Shown here: in pieces, positions 26,148 through 36,459 of the stretch | Position numbering within the stretch: the first letter of the stretch is position 1 | Layout of the letters: each line of letters opens with the position of its first letter | Source of the DNA: Aquimarina sp. Aq107 | Lineage (GTDB): Bacteria > Bacteroidota > Bacteroidia > Flavobacteriales > Flavobacteriaceae | Direction of reading: 5' to 3' | Length of the DNA: 64,000 nucleotides | NCBI RefSeq assembly: GCF_943733665.1 | Contig: NZ_OX030782.1 | Coordinates: 248,001 to 312,000, forward strand | The notes under the pieces: generated by a model | What the model was told of the DNA's origin: nothing | Database searches by the model: none | The model's input: the letters and a program-made list of their open reading frames with translations, nothing else | Translations under genes and position numbers: made by a program

Positions 26148-26909
26148 ATGTTTAAAAAAATAGTAATTGTATGTTTAATATCAATAACAGTTTTTTCACA
26201 GGATAAGGGAACTGCTATATACTTAAAAGGAAATGAAAACTTTAAAAAAGGAAAGTACAAGAAAGCGATAAAAAATTACACCCAGTTAATTGAAAAAATT
26301 GACATAGATCTTGTTAGGAAAACAGGATATATTAATCGTGGATTATCAAGAGATAGGTTAAAGGAATATGACCTTGCTATTCTTGATTTTACAGAGGCTA
26401 TAAAACTTGATAGCACAGACATGGCTTCTTTTGTTGATAGAGGGCTGTCTAAAATGCACGCAGGATATCTAGATCAGGCTAAAGCAGATTATAACTATGT
26501 TATTGATAAAAATAATAATAATAAAATGATGGAAGCATCAATATATTGGATAGCGAGAATTAACTATTCTCAAGGGAAATACCGAGAAGTAATTAAGAAC
26601 TGCGATGAGTACTTTAAAATTAACTCAACGGACCCTGAGCTTTATTTAATTAGAGGAACTGCTAATGATATACTTAGAAACTTTGAGCAATCGATTATAG
26701 ATTATACCAAGGCGATAGAATTTTATCCAAATTATTTTCAGGCATATGCGAATAGAGGTACAGCTAAGATTAATTTGTTAACAGGGAGTGGTAATATTCA
26801 ACCTTCAAAAAAACAAACAAAAAGTGCTTGTGAGGATTTAGAAAAAGCCAGAAGCTTAGGTGATACCACTGTTGAAGACCTAATTTATATTTATTGTAAA
26901 AAGAAGTAA
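26148..26909 (+). CDS. Secreted TPR protein
   Basis: A 253-residue protein with a signal peptide (MFKKIVIVCLISITVFSQ) and at least five tetratricopeptide repeats, the clearest near residues 24-57, 60-93, 129-160 and 164-197 (for example AILDFTEAIKLD and SIIDYTKAIEFYP). The C-terminal SACEDLEKARSLGD segment is typical of Bacteroidota TPR proteins. It is periplasmic or surface-located and probably mediates protein contacts. Confidence 0.8.
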   Translation: MFKKIVIVCLISITVFSQDKGTAIYLKGNENFKKGKYKKAIKNYTQLIEKIDIDLVRKTGYINRGLSRDRLKEYDLAILDFTEAIKLDSTDMASFVDRGLSKMHAGYLDQAKADYNYVIDKNNNNKMMEASIYWIARINYSQGKYREVIKNCDEYFKINSTDPELYLIRGTANDILRNFEQSIIDYTKAIEFYPNYFQAYANRGTAKINLLTGSGNIQPSKKQTKSACEDLEKARSLGDTTVEDLIYIYCKKK

Positions 26910-26941
26910 AATAAAAAATAAGTCATTTTTATCGATTTATA

Positions 26942-27217
26942 ATGAAGAATATTGAACAAAATTCAAAGAACAAGCCGACTTTGTTTTTAATAATAGGGGT
27001 TCTGGTTTTCGCTTTTGGAATTCCTTTTGGAGTTTATGGTCTAACTCTTAGTGGTGGAGCTAGTTTAGGAGGAGCACTAATTTTGAGTGGAGTGGCTCTT
27101 TTTGTACCTTTTTTTATAATAGATCGAATTCTGATAAAGTATATAAAACCTCTCGAACTTTCCTTGTTAGAGCTAATTTTTAGCTTAATTATTTTACTCT
27201 GTTATAGTGTTCAATAA
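26942..27217 (+). CDS. Small membrane protein, unknown
   Basis: A 91-residue protein with three hydrophobic segments (about 14-35, 38-60 and 74-90), separated by a Gly-rich turn (SGGASLGGA). No family is recognised. The start is ATG 26942, 32 bases after the TPR gene, so the two may share a transcript. Confidence 0.6.
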   Translation: MKNIEQNSKNKPTLFLIIGVLVFAFGIPFGVYGLTLSGGASLGGALILSGVALFVPFFIIDRILIKYIKPLELSLLELIFSLIILLCYSVQ

Positions 27218-27294
27218 TTAATCTCTAAATAGCCTTAAGGCTGCAGGTTTCTATGTGCTATCTAAATAATTACAACTTTCTAATCATCAAAATT

Positions 27295-28578
27295 ATGAGT
27301 TCAAAATTTAATAAAGAATTAAAAGAATTGGTTGGGGATCAAGTAATCTCCTTAGAGATCGCAGATAAGATATCTACATATTATGATCAGAAACAGGGAG
27401 CTAAATCTAATAAACTGTTTACGATATTTGGAATTTTTGGTGCGTTGTTAGTTGGATCTGGAATTATTCTAATGTTAGCTCATAATTGGGATGATTTTTC
27501 AAGGTTAACAAAAACTATATTGGCATTTGTTCCTTTAATCATTGGTCAGTGTATTGTTGGTTTTTCGATTTTGAAAAATAAAGGACGTGCCTGGAAAGAA
27601 GCTTCAGGAACTTTTTTATTTTTTGCAGTAGGCGCCAGTATTTCTTTAGTAAGTCAGATTTATAATATATCTGGAGATTTAGGAACATTTTTAAAAACTT
27701 GGACGATACTATGTCTGCCGTTAATTTATTTGCTTAGGTCTCATGCAGTAGCACTTCTTGTCATTTTGTCAAGTACATATTATGCTGCAGAAGTTGGTTT
27801 TTGGAGCTATAGAAACCGTAGTATTCCTTGGTGGTATTTTATTTTTATGTTAGGTGTCATACCACATTATTGGTTGCAGCTAAAAAATAATATATCTAGT
27901 AATGCAACTACAATTCTTAACTGGATCATTCCTGCTAGTACTATGATTGGTTTAGGAGCATTCATCAAAGGAAATGAAGAGCTAGGTTTTATAATGTATG
28001 TTACTCTTTTCGGAGTTTTCTATAATATTGGGAGATTGTCAATATTTAAAAAATTAAGAACACTTAGAAATGGATTCTTAATAATTGGTTCTCTAGGAAC
28101 AATCATTCTATTAATGATGTTTACATTTAAATGGATATGGGAAGAGATGCATGATGCAACTATGTATCAGGCACAAGAATTCTATATTTCGGTGGTGTTA
28201 GCTGTAATAGCAATTTCTACTTTGTTATATAATGTTGTGAAAAATGGCATTAAGTCTATAAACCTATTCCAAGTTTCATTTCTAATATTTTGGGTGTTGT
28301 TTTTCGCACTTTCTCATATGGAGATAATACCTATGATTTTAACTAATATGTTGGTTTTTGCCCTTGGAATTACTGCAATTAAAATTGGAGTTGATAAATT
28401 TAATTTTGGAATTCTTAATTATGGGTTATTGATAGTTTCTATACTCATTATATGTAGATTTTTTGATACAGACATGAGTTTTGTTGTGCGAGGGTTGTTG
28501 TTCGTAATAGTTGGGTTAGGGTTTTTTCTAACCAATTATATAATGCTAAAAAAGCAAGAAAAAGATTCTAATTTATAA
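27295..28578 (+). CDS. DUF2157 polytopic membrane protein
   Basis: A 427-residue inner-membrane protein. The N-terminal cytoplasmic helix-rich part (FNKELKELVGDQVISLEIADKI) and the following GIFGALLVGSGIILMLAHNWDD match DUF2157. About ten further helices follow. ATG 27295 is preferred: the 14 codons upstream are not family-like, and an A-rich leader lies before this ATG. Such genes are commonly followed by a GDYXXLXY protein, as here after 11 bases. The function is unknown. Confidence 0.85.
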   Translation: MSSKFNKELKELVGDQVISLEIADKISTYYDQKQGAKSNKLFTIFGIFGALLVGSGIILMLAHNWDDFSRLTKTILAFVPLIIGQCIVGFSILKNKGRAWKEASGTFLFFAVGASISLVSQIYNISGDLGTFLKTWTILCLPLIYLLRSHAVALLVILSSTYYAAEVGFWSYRNRSIPWWYFIFMLGVIPHYWLQLKNNISSNATTILNWIIPASTMIGLGAFIKGNEELGFIMYVTLFGVFYNIGRLSIFKKLRTLRNGFLIIGSLGTIILLMMFTFKWIWEEMHDATMYQAQEFYISVVLAVIAISTLLYNVVKNGIKSINLFQVSFLIFWVLFFALSHMEIIPMILTNMLVFALGITAIKIGVDKFNFGILNYGLLIVSILIICRFFDTDMSFVVRGLLFVIVGLGFFLTNYIMLKKQEKDSNL

Positions 28579-28589
28579 AAGTAAAATAT

Positions 28590-29141
28590 ATGAAAATCAT
28601 TTATTTATTTATCCTATTTATTGTGATTGCATTGGCTCAAATTTTTGTACCGATTCAGATGATAATGAACAATGAGGATGCATTAGTATCAGGAACAGTT
28701 TATAAATTTAAAACAAGACCTGTTGATCCTACAGATCCCTTTAGAGGGAAGTATATTACATTACAATATGAGATGGATCACTTCGATACTAAAGATACTA
28801 CATACGTGGTAGGAGAAGAAATCTATATTTATCTTAAGAATGATCAAGAAGGATTTGCTGATATTTCTGAGATCAGTAAAATACCTATAGAAACGAAAAA
28901 AGATTATGTGACTGCCAGAGTAACATATTATTACAATGGTAAAGTGAACTTTCAATTACCGTTCAATACTTTTTATATGGAAGAGACAAAAGCATATGAC
29001 GCCGAAATGGCTTATGTCGAAGCAAATAGAGATAGCTTGTCTAATAATATATATGCCCTAGTATATATCAAGGATGATCATGCAGTTCTTAAAGATGTTT
29101 TAATAGATGATATACCTATAAAAGAATATGTAGAAAAATGA
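28590..29141 (+). CDS. GDYXXLXY domain protein
   Basis: A 183-residue protein with one N-terminal membrane helix (about 3-22) and an extracytoplasmic domain containing the family motif in DPFRGKYITLQYE near residues 50-62 (Gly-Lys-Tyr-x2-Leu-x-Tyr here). It matches the partner family of DUF2157 proteins. The family may assist a membrane complex; no activity is known. It is almost certainly co-transcribed with the DUF2157 gene. Confidence 0.87.
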   Translation: MKIIYLFILFIVIALAQIFVPIQMIMNNEDALVSGTVYKFKTRPVDPTDPFRGKYITLQYEMDHFDTKDTTYVVGEEIYIYLKNDQEGFADISEISKIPIETKKDYVTARVTYYYNGKVNFQLPFNTFYMEETKAYDAEMAYVEANRDSLSNNIYALVYIKDDHAVLKDVLIDDIPIKEYVEK

Positions 29142-29214
29142 AATATAGAAATTAGATTAAACCTTTCTTTATAATCGTAGTCCTACTAATGAAGAACAAT
29201 AAAAGGTAATTATT

Positions 29215-29559
29215 ATGAAGACATTATTGAAAACATTAGTAATCGGAATTATGTTATTTACATTAACGGCCTCTTGTGCAACTACGGTAAGGGTTCATCC
29301 GGCAAATAAAGTAGCTGTTGCCAAGATGCATAAACCAAGAGTTGTAGTACATAAAAATGTAAGATATTATAGAAGTAATGGTGTCTGGTATGTAAAAAAG
29401 AATAGAAGATATGTAAAAGTTACTGCTCCGGTTGGTTTGCGTATAAGTACTTTACCTAATGGATATAGAACTGTTAAGGTAAGAGGTGTACGATACTATA
29501 AGCATAAAGGAGTATTCTACAAGAAATCTGGAAGAACTTTTGTAGTAGTAAATGTGTAA
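29215..29559 (+). CDS. Small basic DUF6515-like lipoprotein
   Basis: A 114-residue lipoprotein: the signal peptide ends in ASC (Cys21). The mature protein is strongly basic and Tyr-rich, with repeated short strands of the form VRYY-x-NGVWYVKK and VRYYKHKGVFYKK flanking PVGLRISTLPNGY. This matches DUF6515-type envelope proteins of Bacteroidota, whose role is unknown. A terminator follows at 29600. Confidence 0.75.
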   Translation: MKTLLKTLVIGIMLFTLTASCATTVRVHPANKVAVAKMHKPRVVVHKNVRYYRSNGVWYVKKNRRYVKVTAPVGLRISTLPNGYRTVKVRGVRYYKHKGVFYKKSGRTFVVVNV

Positions 29560-29599
29560 TAAGTTTTGGATTGAGTTGGTTAGTTTAGTTAAGAAAATT

Positions 29600-29635
29600 C
29601 CTTGAGGTTTGATAAAAAAACCTCGAGGTTTTTTT
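29600..29635 (+). terminator. Intrinsic terminator between convergent genes
   Basis: CCTTGAGGTTT (29600-29610) pairs with AAACCTCGAGG (29618-29628) with one G-T pair, followed by T7. It terminates the DUF6515-like gene. The A-tract on the left lets it serve the convergent SPOR gene as well. Confidence 0.85.
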
Positions 29636-29636
29636 A

Positions 29637-30254
29637 TTACCAAGCTTCTTCAATTTTTATTCGCTTTCCGTTTTGGTAAGAAGCAATAAACGCACCTCTG
29701 AAACCTAAGCCTACCAATTCTCTACGAAATTTTTTAGCTTCAGCTAATGAAGCAAAATTACCCAACGCATATTTATTAAAACTTCCTGCTTTGATTTGTT
29801 TAAAATTCACAAACTTATCAGAGTATAGTGATAAATCTTTTTCTTCAAAAGCCCCAATCTGAACCGCATAAACAAGTTCTCCTTGTAAAGATGCTTTTTC
29901 CTGCTGTTCACTAGCATTGTTATTCGTTGCATTGATCTCTTGATCCATAGATAAATTCTTAATAGTCTCTTCGAGTTCAGCAATCTTATTTTTAAGTATG
30001 TCGGATTTTGCTTTAGATTCACTTTTAGCAATCAAGTTATCAGGAGTGTTAAACTTCATAAAATAGATAGTTCCTGCTACTCCTAAAAGAGCAATAATTC
30101 CTAAAATTATTGTAGCAATTTTAAATTTTCTACTATTTTCTTGTTCCTCTCTAAGAGCTTTGGTATGAGTATAGTTAGTGGCTCTTTTTTCTTCTTTAGC
30201 ATTGTCGATTTGAACTTGAAAATCTAGTAGTTCATCATCACTGATATAAGGCAT
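29637..30254 (-). CDS. SPOR domain membrane protein
   Basis: A 205-residue bitopic inner-membrane protein: a cytoplasmic N-terminus (MPYISDDELLDFQ), one membrane helix (about 45-66), a coiled-coil-like linker (about 75-105) and a SPOR domain (about 127-203; VYAVQIGAFEEKD, then FRGAFIASYQNGKRI). SPOR domains bind denuded peptidoglycan at the division site. ATG 30254 is the start. An upstream in-frame TTG at 30278 lies within the promoter -7 element and is ruled out. Confidence 0.9.
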   Translation of the reverse strand: MPYISDDELLDFQVQIDNAKEEKRATNYTHTKALREEQENSRKFKIATIILGIIALLGVAGTIYFMKFNTPDNLIAKSESKAKSDILKNKIAELEETIKNLSMDQEINATNNNASEQQEKASLQGELVYAVQIGAFEEKDLSLYSDKFVNFKQIKAGSFNKYALGNFASLAEAKKFRRELVGLGFRGAFIASYQNGKRIKIEEAW

Positions 30255-30275
30255 GAGTTGTGGTTTTAATGTGTT

Positions 30276-30304
30276 CAAATATAGTTGATTATTGTTTTAC
30301 CCAA
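30276..30304 (-). promoter_or_regulatory. Promoter of the SPOR gene
   Basis: On the minus strand TTG (30304-30302), 18 bases, TATATTTG (30283-30276), which fits the Bacteroidota TTG / TAnnTTTG pattern. Transcription would start near 30270, giving a leader of about 16 bases before ATG 30254. Confidence 0.6.
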
Positions 30305-30839
30305 AAATTAAATTACTGATAAACCGTAATCATTGTTTTAATAGTACGTGTTTTGATAGGGTTTTGACAAAGAATTTTTGCGATAAAATATCTGTATTGA
30401 TATGTAGGATTTTTTGTCAATAAAAATAATAAATATTGAAAAACTGTACTCATGACGAGTTTTGATAGCAGGATATCGAATACTTTAGAAGTGTAGAAAT
30501 AATATATACAATCGTGCGTTATTCTTTTTTTGGTAGTCTGTTTCAATAATCCGCCCACCCTATGTTGAAGTAAACTGCGAAAATATTACTATACACTAAA
30601 CTTAACCATCGTGAACACAAATATATCCTTATGGGTACGGCATTTATTTTTTCCCCATTTATGGTGTAAAGAACAATTGCATTCGGAGATTATTCGAAAA
30701 GTACATAGGATAGAACGTGAAAACATACCCAATACCCAAATCTCTTTAAATATACCTATGAACTTCTTTAGTTCGATAATTTGTTGTGGATTACAGTATT
30801 TATATGTTGATGGTGCTTTTATAAAAACCAACTCAATAA
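30305..30839. other. Intergenic region upstream of the T9SS adhesin
   Basis: About 530 bases between divergent genes without a credible coding region. Short frames on both strands have no family-like composition. No clear TAnnTTTG element for the adhesin was found. A long 5' leader is possible. Confidence 0.45.
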
Positions 30840-33800
30840 ATGCCAACAATTATGACACGGACACTATTTTCTAGTTGCCTAGCCCTACTTTTATTTACTT
30901 TTAGTTATGGTCAAACTGTTACTTTTCAGACCGATGATGGCTTAACCGCAAAAACGGTATGTAAAGGGACTGAAATCCAACTAAATCTAGATATAGATCC
31001 CCCCAGGCCTTCTGGAGGAACGAGCACCTATAATGTACAATGGGAGAAAACAGTTAATCCAACATTTATAAGAAACTGTCCATTTCCTAGTGGTGATGGT
31101 TCTTGTTCGTTTTATAGAGAAACGCCTTTAGAAACGACAACTTATACGGTTACTGTTAATGGGGGTTCTTCGGGTTCAGTTAGAAGTACTGTAACAGTTA
31201 CTGTAGAAGAGGTGCCAAATCCAGGTTTAAATACAACGATGTTTCTATGTGGTAGAACTGGTATTATTAATTTATTTGATGAATTAGATGGAGGGCCAGA
31301 ACCTGGAGGTGTTTGGAGTAATGGAACAGGAACATATGATACCGCAGATCCTAATGGAGGGGCTTTTACATATACTATTGATAATGGAGCAGCGTGCCCT
31401 CCTGTTAGTGCTGTGATAACTGTAAAACCGTGCGGGAATAATGATTCTGATAATGATGGAGTTCCTGATACAACAGATAATGATGATGATAACGATGGTA
31501 TTCCGGATACTATAGAAGATGGTTTTTGTACTGCAACTACGACGACACCAATTTTTGTATTAGAAGAAGATTTTGGTTTCGGAGGTCCAACACGAAGCAG
31601 ATATGCAGAAGGATTAGGTTTAACTTACAATCCTGTGTTGCCACAAGATATTAATGGAAACGACGGAGAATATAACGTTGCTACTTCTACTCACTATCGC
31701 ACAAATGTAGGATTTGATGCTACATTTCTTGCTACAGATCTTGTAGGAGATGTTGATGCTGATGGAAATACAGATGGTAGGTATCTGGCTATAAATATGA
31801 AATCGAGCGCATTCGCAGATTTGCCTGTTTTTGTGGCCGAAAATTTACCAGTTACTCCTGGACTTGAATATAATTTTAGCATGTCTATTGCTAGTTTAAA
31901 TAATAATGCAGGAGAGTTGCCTGCAAACTTAACCATAGAGGTTTTAGATCAAGTTGCAGGTACGCCTCTTTTTAGCGAGGATTCTGGTGAAATAGCGAAC
32001 GGTTCTGATGCTTGGATCTTAGTAGAAGATACCTTTGTCGCTCCTGCTGGAGTTAATATTGTTACAATACGAGTGATTAATAGACAAGGAACCGATGGGA
32101 ATGGGAACGATATTGGTATAGACAATATTTTCTTATCCACGAATGCTTGCGATTTTGATCGTGATGGAATCCCAAATTCCCAGGATTTGGATGCAGATAA
32201 TGATGGTATTTATGATATAGTCGAGTCCGGAAATGCGGCGGCAGATGCCAATGGAGATGGACGTTTTGATGGAGCAATTAATACAGATGGTACATCTACT
32301 ACAGTAGTTCATAATGTTATTAATTCTGATACGGATTCTAATCAAGACTTTTTAGATATCGATTCTGATGGAGATGGAATTATTGATAATATAGAAGGAC
32401 AGTCAACAGTCGGTTATATTGCTCCAAGTGGAGTAGATGGGGATTTTAATGGAGTGGATGATAGTTATGATACCAATGGAACTGCAATTTCTCCAATAAA
32501 TTCTAATACCAATGCGCTTCCTGATTATATTGATGTAAACTCAGACCCTATATCAGGAGATTGTTTAGAGGATACTATAGAAGCTTATGATATAGATCAG
32601 GATGGAATCCCTAATACTATAGCGGATGGCTCTGATATAGATGGAGATGGTTTGGATAATGCTTTTGATACTGTGGTGTTAGATAGGTTAACTGTAGAAA
32701 TAAATGCTAGTAACGGTGGTACCGTTCCTACTGATTTCCCTAATAATCATAATCCCTTAACAGAAGAAAGAGATTGGAGAGAGGAAATAGGAGATGTAGA
32801 TGTCGACCCTCTAACTATTACTATATGTGATCCTGTCAATTTATTTGATGAATTGCCAGCAGGTACATTAACCACAGGAACCTGGAGCGTTCCTGCGATG
32901 GGTACAGCGCTTACAGGAGGTCATTTAGGAACATTAGACCCTACTGTAACCGGTATTTTGGATGGAGTTTATATATATACTCTCCCTGTATTATCCGCTG
33001 GTTGCCCACCAATTAGATACTTAATAGATGTTACAATTGATGATGTTTGTCAATGTCCAGATATAGATGAACCTATTGTACCAGCTGGACCAATAATAAC
33101 GTGTATTGATGCAACACCATTACCTTCTGTAACAGTTACACTTGCTCCAGGTTTAGAAGGGCGTTGGTATCTTGCGGATGGAGTAACCCCTATTGCTAGA
33201 GCCCAAAATACAGATACATTTACACCAGAAACAGCAGAACTGGTATTAGGAGATAATATATTTAGAGTAGAAGCCTATGACCCTGTTGAAATGTGTACGA
33301 GCGATTTGGTGGATGTTATATTTACCGTTACAGCTCCGCCAGAAGCAGGAGAACCAAATGATACACCTCCGATACCAGTTGCTTTGTGTGAAGGAGATAC
33401 TACTGTTATTAATCTGTTCGATGAATTAACTGGAGAAGATGCAGGAGGTGTATGGACTGATGCTATGATGACCGTAATTCCTGGTGGTACAATTACTGCG
33501 GATACTAATATTGAAGGCGATTATACATATACAGTAACGAGTAACGGGTGTACAGATACTGCAGTAATATCTGTAACTATTAGTACAGTGCCTACACTAG
33601 TGTTTGGGTCAACAACCTGTGCTGCTGACCGAGCGACCTATGATCTGTCATTTACTACCAATGGTACTTGGGATATTTCAATAGACCCAGTTAATGAAGG
33701 GACTATTGATGTTACTAATTCAATGATTACAGGAATTACAGATGGAGTTGATGTAATAATAACAGCAACAAATCCTAGTAATACTGATTGTGTAGGAACT

Positions 33801-35249
33801 TTAATGGTTACTGCTCCGGATTGTAGTTGTCCAGATATTGTGGAGCCTACAAATCCGAGTAATGAAAGTATTTGTGTTGGTTCTGCTGCACCAGTGTTAT
33901 CGGTAGATGTATTACCGGGTCAAACGGCAAACTGGTATGATCAAGATGGAAATTCATTACTAATGAATAGTACTACCTATACTCCAGTAGATACTGCAGC
34001 TGGTGATTATATATATAGGGTAGAAGCTTTTGATACAACAGAAAATTGTGCTAGTGACCGTATTGATGTTTTTTATCAAATTCTAGATATTCCGGTTATT
34101 GATCCTATAGATCCAATTGCAGCTTGTGAATCTTATGAGTTACCATCATTGACAGTCGGAAATTATTTTACGCAAATGAATGGAGCAGGTATCCAGCTTA
34201 ATGCTGGTGAAATAATTAGCACAAGCCAGGTAATTTATGTATATGCAGAAACCGGAACAACACCGAACTGCTCTGATGAGGAAGTTCTTGATATTACCAT
34301 AAATCCTTTACCTAATCCTGTTGCTCCAACAAATCCGGGAGATCGTTTTTGTGAAAGTTATACATTACCTGCGTTACAAAGTGGTCAGAGTTATTATACC
34401 GGATCTAACGGAAGTGGAACGCAATTAAATGCTGGAGATGTTATACAAGAAAGTCAAACGATTTTTTTAAGAGAAGTTGATGCTAATAATTGTGAAAATG
34501 AAGTTCAGTTTTTTGTAGAAATTATAAATGTCGAAGAATTAGAAATAGAGTCAGGGACTATATGTGTAGGACCTTCTACAATTACTTCCTTTGTAATTAA
34601 TACAGAATTAAGTGATATAGATTTTTCTTTTGAATGGAGTTTTGAAGGAACTGTAATTCCAGGAGCAAATCAATCTTTTTACGAAGCTACCCAGCCTGGA
34701 ACATATACAGTAACCTATACAGATGTGATATCAATGTGTACGGAAAGTTCAGAGGTAATAATTATAGGTGTTAGTGATCCAGAGAGTTTAGATCTTCAAT
34801 TGTCTGCAGGAGCGTTTTCGGATAGCACTGATATTATAGCAACTGTTGTTGGGGATAGTACTTATGAGTATGTATTAGATGATGGAATTCTGCAAGAAAG
34901 TAACATATTTACAAATGTTTCGCTGGGATTACATGAGGTAACTGCAGTAGATATCAATGGATGTGGTTCAATTACAGCATCTATATTCGTAGTTGGTTTT
35001 CCAAACTTTTTTACTCCTAATAATGATGGGATTAATGATCAATGGGGTGTCATTGGAAATGCAGACACGCCAGAAATGGACATCTTTATTTTTGATAGAT
35101 ACGGAAAACTGCTTCAACAATTAAATAGAGATAATCAATGGGATGGAACCTATGGGGGCAAACCTCTTCCTGCCTCAGATTATTGGTTTGTCGCAGAATT
35201 TAGAGATGGATCAGCGACCTTCAGAAGACACTTTACACTAAAAAGATAA
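30840..35249 (+). CDS. Large secreted adhesin-like protein with T9SS type B sorting domain
   Basis: A 1469-residue secreted protein. It has a signal peptide (to about residue 25), Ig/PKD-like beta domains, and two clusters of thrombospondin-3-type calcium repeats near residues 200-225 (DSDNDGVPD, DNDDDNDGIPD) and 437-460 (DFDRDGIPN, DADNDGIYD). Cys-rich beta modules follow, several starting with CxCPD and spaced about 150-200 residues apart. The last 85 residues (from FPNFFTPNNDGINDQW to the end) are a gliding-motility-associated, type B T9SS sorting domain, so it leaves the cell by type IX secretion and stays at the surface. It is followed by a PorP/SprF gene. It probably serves adhesion or gliding. 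ATG 30852 is an alternative start. Confidence 0.92.
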   Translation: MPTIMTRTLFSSCLALLLFTFSYGQTVTFQTDDGLTAKTVCKGTEIQLNLDIDPPRPSGGTSTYNVQWEKTVNPTFIRNCPFPSGDGSCSFYRETPLETTTYTVTVNGGSSGSVRSTVTVTVEEVPNPGLNTTMFLCGRTGIINLFDELDGGPEPGGVWSNGTGTYDTADPNGGAFTYTIDNGAACPPVSAVITVKPCGNNDSDNDGVPDTTDNDDDNDGIPDTIEDGFCTATTTTPIFVLEEDFGFGGPTRSRYAEGLGLTYNPVLPQDINGNDGEYNVATSTHYRTNVGFDATFLATDLVGDVDADGNTDGRYLAINMKSSAFADLPVFVAENLPVTPGLEYNFSMSIASLNNNAGELPANLTIEVLDQVAGTPLFSEDSGEIANGSDAWILVEDTFVAPAGVNIVTIRVINRQGTDGNGNDIGIDNIFLSTNACDFDRDGIPNSQDLDADNDGIYDIVESGNAAADANGDGRFDGAINTDGTSTTVVHNVINSDTDSNQDFLDIDSDGDGIIDNIEGQSTVGYIAPSGVDGDFNGVDDSYDTNGTAISPINSNTNALPDYIDVNSDPISGDCLEDTIEAYDIDQDGIPNTIADGSDIDGDGLDNAFDTVVLDRLTVEINASNGGTVPTDFPNNHNPLTEERDWREEIGDVDVDPLTITICDPVNLFDELPAGTLTTGTWSVPAMGTALTGGHLGTLDPTVTGILDGVYIYTLPVLSAGCPPIRYLIDVTIDDVCQCPDIDEPIVPAGPIITCIDATPLPSVTVTLAPGLEGRWYLADGVTPIARAQNTDTFTPETAELVLGDNIFRVEAYDPVEMCTSDLVDVIFTVTAPPEAGEPNDTPPIPVALCEGDTTVINLFDELTGEDAGGVWTDAMMTVIPGGTITADTNIEGDYTYTVTSNGCTDTAVISVTISTVPTLVFGSTTCAADRATYDLSFTTNGTWDISIDPVNEGTIDVTNSMITGITDGVDVIITATNPSNTDCVGTLMVTAPDCSCPDIVEPTNPSNESICVGSAAPVLSVDVLPGQTANWYDQDGNSLLMNSTTYTPVDTAAGDYIYRVEAFDTTENCASDRIDVFYQILDIPVIDPIDPIAACESYELPSLTVGNYFTQMNGAGIQLNAGEIISTSQVIYVYAETGTTPNCSDEEVLDITINPLPNPVAPTNPGDRFCESYTLPALQSGQSYYTGSNGSGTQLNAGDVIQESQTIFLREVDANNCENEVQFFVEIINVEELEIESGTICVGPSTITSFVINTELSDIDFSFEWSFEGTVIPGANQSFYEATQPGTYTVTYTDVISMCTESSEVIIIGVSDPESLDLQLSAGAFSDSTDIIATVVGDSTYEYVLDDGILQESNIFTNVSLGLHEVTAVDINGCGSITASIFVVGFPNFFTPNNDGINDQWGVIGNADTPEMDIFIFDRYGKLLQQLNRDNQWDGTYGGKPLPASDYWFVAEFRDGSATFRRHFTLKR

Positions 35250-35284
35250 TGAGAGTATTATATCTCAATTTCAAAACAAGCAAG

Positions 35285-36283
35285 ATGAAATTTAAAAAAA
35301 TATACCTAATGACAATGATAACATTGTTGTTTATAGGATTTGGAAATGCCCAAGAAGGATTATCTATATATTCCGATTATCTTACAGATAATTATTATTT
35401 ACTACATCCATCTATGGCTGGTGCAGCTAATTGTTCTCAGGTTCGATTGACAGGTAGAAGAAATTGGGTAGGTCAAGAAGATAGTCCAGGATTATATACT
35501 GCAGCTTACAATGGTAGAATTGGTAATTCTCAATCAGGAATTGGTGCAATTGTGTATAATGATAAAAATGGTTTCACTTCTCAAACAGGAGGATATGTTA
35601 CGTACGCACATCATTTGATGTTTTCTAGAAGCGAAGTAGATTTAAATCAATTATCTTTTGGATTAAGTGCTGGAATACTTCAATATAGATTAGATCAAAC
35701 TAGATTTGACCCCAATGATCCTTTGGTAGGACCAGGATCTATAAGCCAAAGTGAATTTAACATGGATGTAGGTTTTTCTTATAACCTATATAATTTTTAT
35801 ACACACGTTACTGTAAAGAATCTTTTAAAAAACTCCGGAGTTAACAATGATTTACAAATAGTTAATAACCTACGGAATTATCTAGTATCCGCAGGATATG
35901 TTTTTGATCGTCCAGGAAAAACTTTTTCATATGAACCATCAATTCTATATTCTTATAGAGATGGTGTTGGTCAATCTACTATTGACTTCAATTTAAAAGT
36001 TTACAGTGATATGAATTTTGGGAAACTATGGGGTGGGTTATCTTACAGAAGGAGTTTTGATTCCATAGATTTTTTAGAAGGAGAGGAGATAAAGAGTCAG
36101 GCTTTAAATTATGTTACTCCGTTTGTTGGAGTTAATTTTGGAAAATATATGTTTGCTTATACCTACTCCTATCAATCAAATCCAGTGACATTTAATAATG
36201 GTGGTTTTCATCAAATAACATTGGGGATAGATTTTTCTTGTAGAGCAAAAAAGTATGCGTGTTATTGTCCTTGGGTAGAGTAA
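35285..36283 (+). CDS. PorP/SprF family outer-membrane protein
   Basis: A 332-residue outer-membrane beta-barrel of the PorP/SprF family. The signal peptide (MKFKKIYLMTMITLLFIGFGNAQ) is followed by the family start YSDYLTDNYYLLHPSMAGAANC and amphipathic strands to the C-terminus. Such proteins are paired with type B T9SS adhesins and secure their attachment or final secretion (as SprF for SprB). ATG 35249 overlaps the adhesin stop as TAATG and could be used for coupling, but would put 12 extra residues before the signal peptide. The gene pair is clearly one transcription unit. Confidence 0.9.
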   Translation: MKFKKIYLMTMITLLFIGFGNAQEGLSIYSDYLTDNYYLLHPSMAGAANCSQVRLTGRRNWVGQEDSPGLYTAAYNGRIGNSQSGIGAIVYNDKNGFTSQTGGYVTYAHHLMFSRSEVDLNQLSFGLSAGILQYRLDQTRFDPNDPLVGPGSISQSEFNMDVGFSYNLYNFYTHVTVKNLLKNSGVNNDLQIVNNLRNYLVSAGYVFDRPGKTFSYEPSILYSYRDGVGQSTIDFNLKVYSDMNFGKLWGGLSYRRSFDSIDFLEGEEIKSQALNYVTPFVGVNFGKYMFAYTYSYQSNPVTFNNGGFHQITLGIDFSCRAKKYACYCPWVE

Positions 36284-36459
36284 TTTTCTTTAGGATTGTA
36301 CTATCTGAAATTTTAAAAAAAAGTAAAGAGAACAGATAGAACATTATATTATAGTTAACTTCTTTTATTAAGAGGAAGATAGTTTGATATTTTTTTAAAG
36401 AAGGGATAACATCAGGTTTATTGTGGTAAAATATTTTTGAAAGAAAATAAATACACACA

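Noticed and set aside
30611..30874. 87-codon plus-strand frame before the adhesin
   Set aside because: It starts with GTG, runs into the adhesin coding region in another frame, and has no signal peptide or family features.
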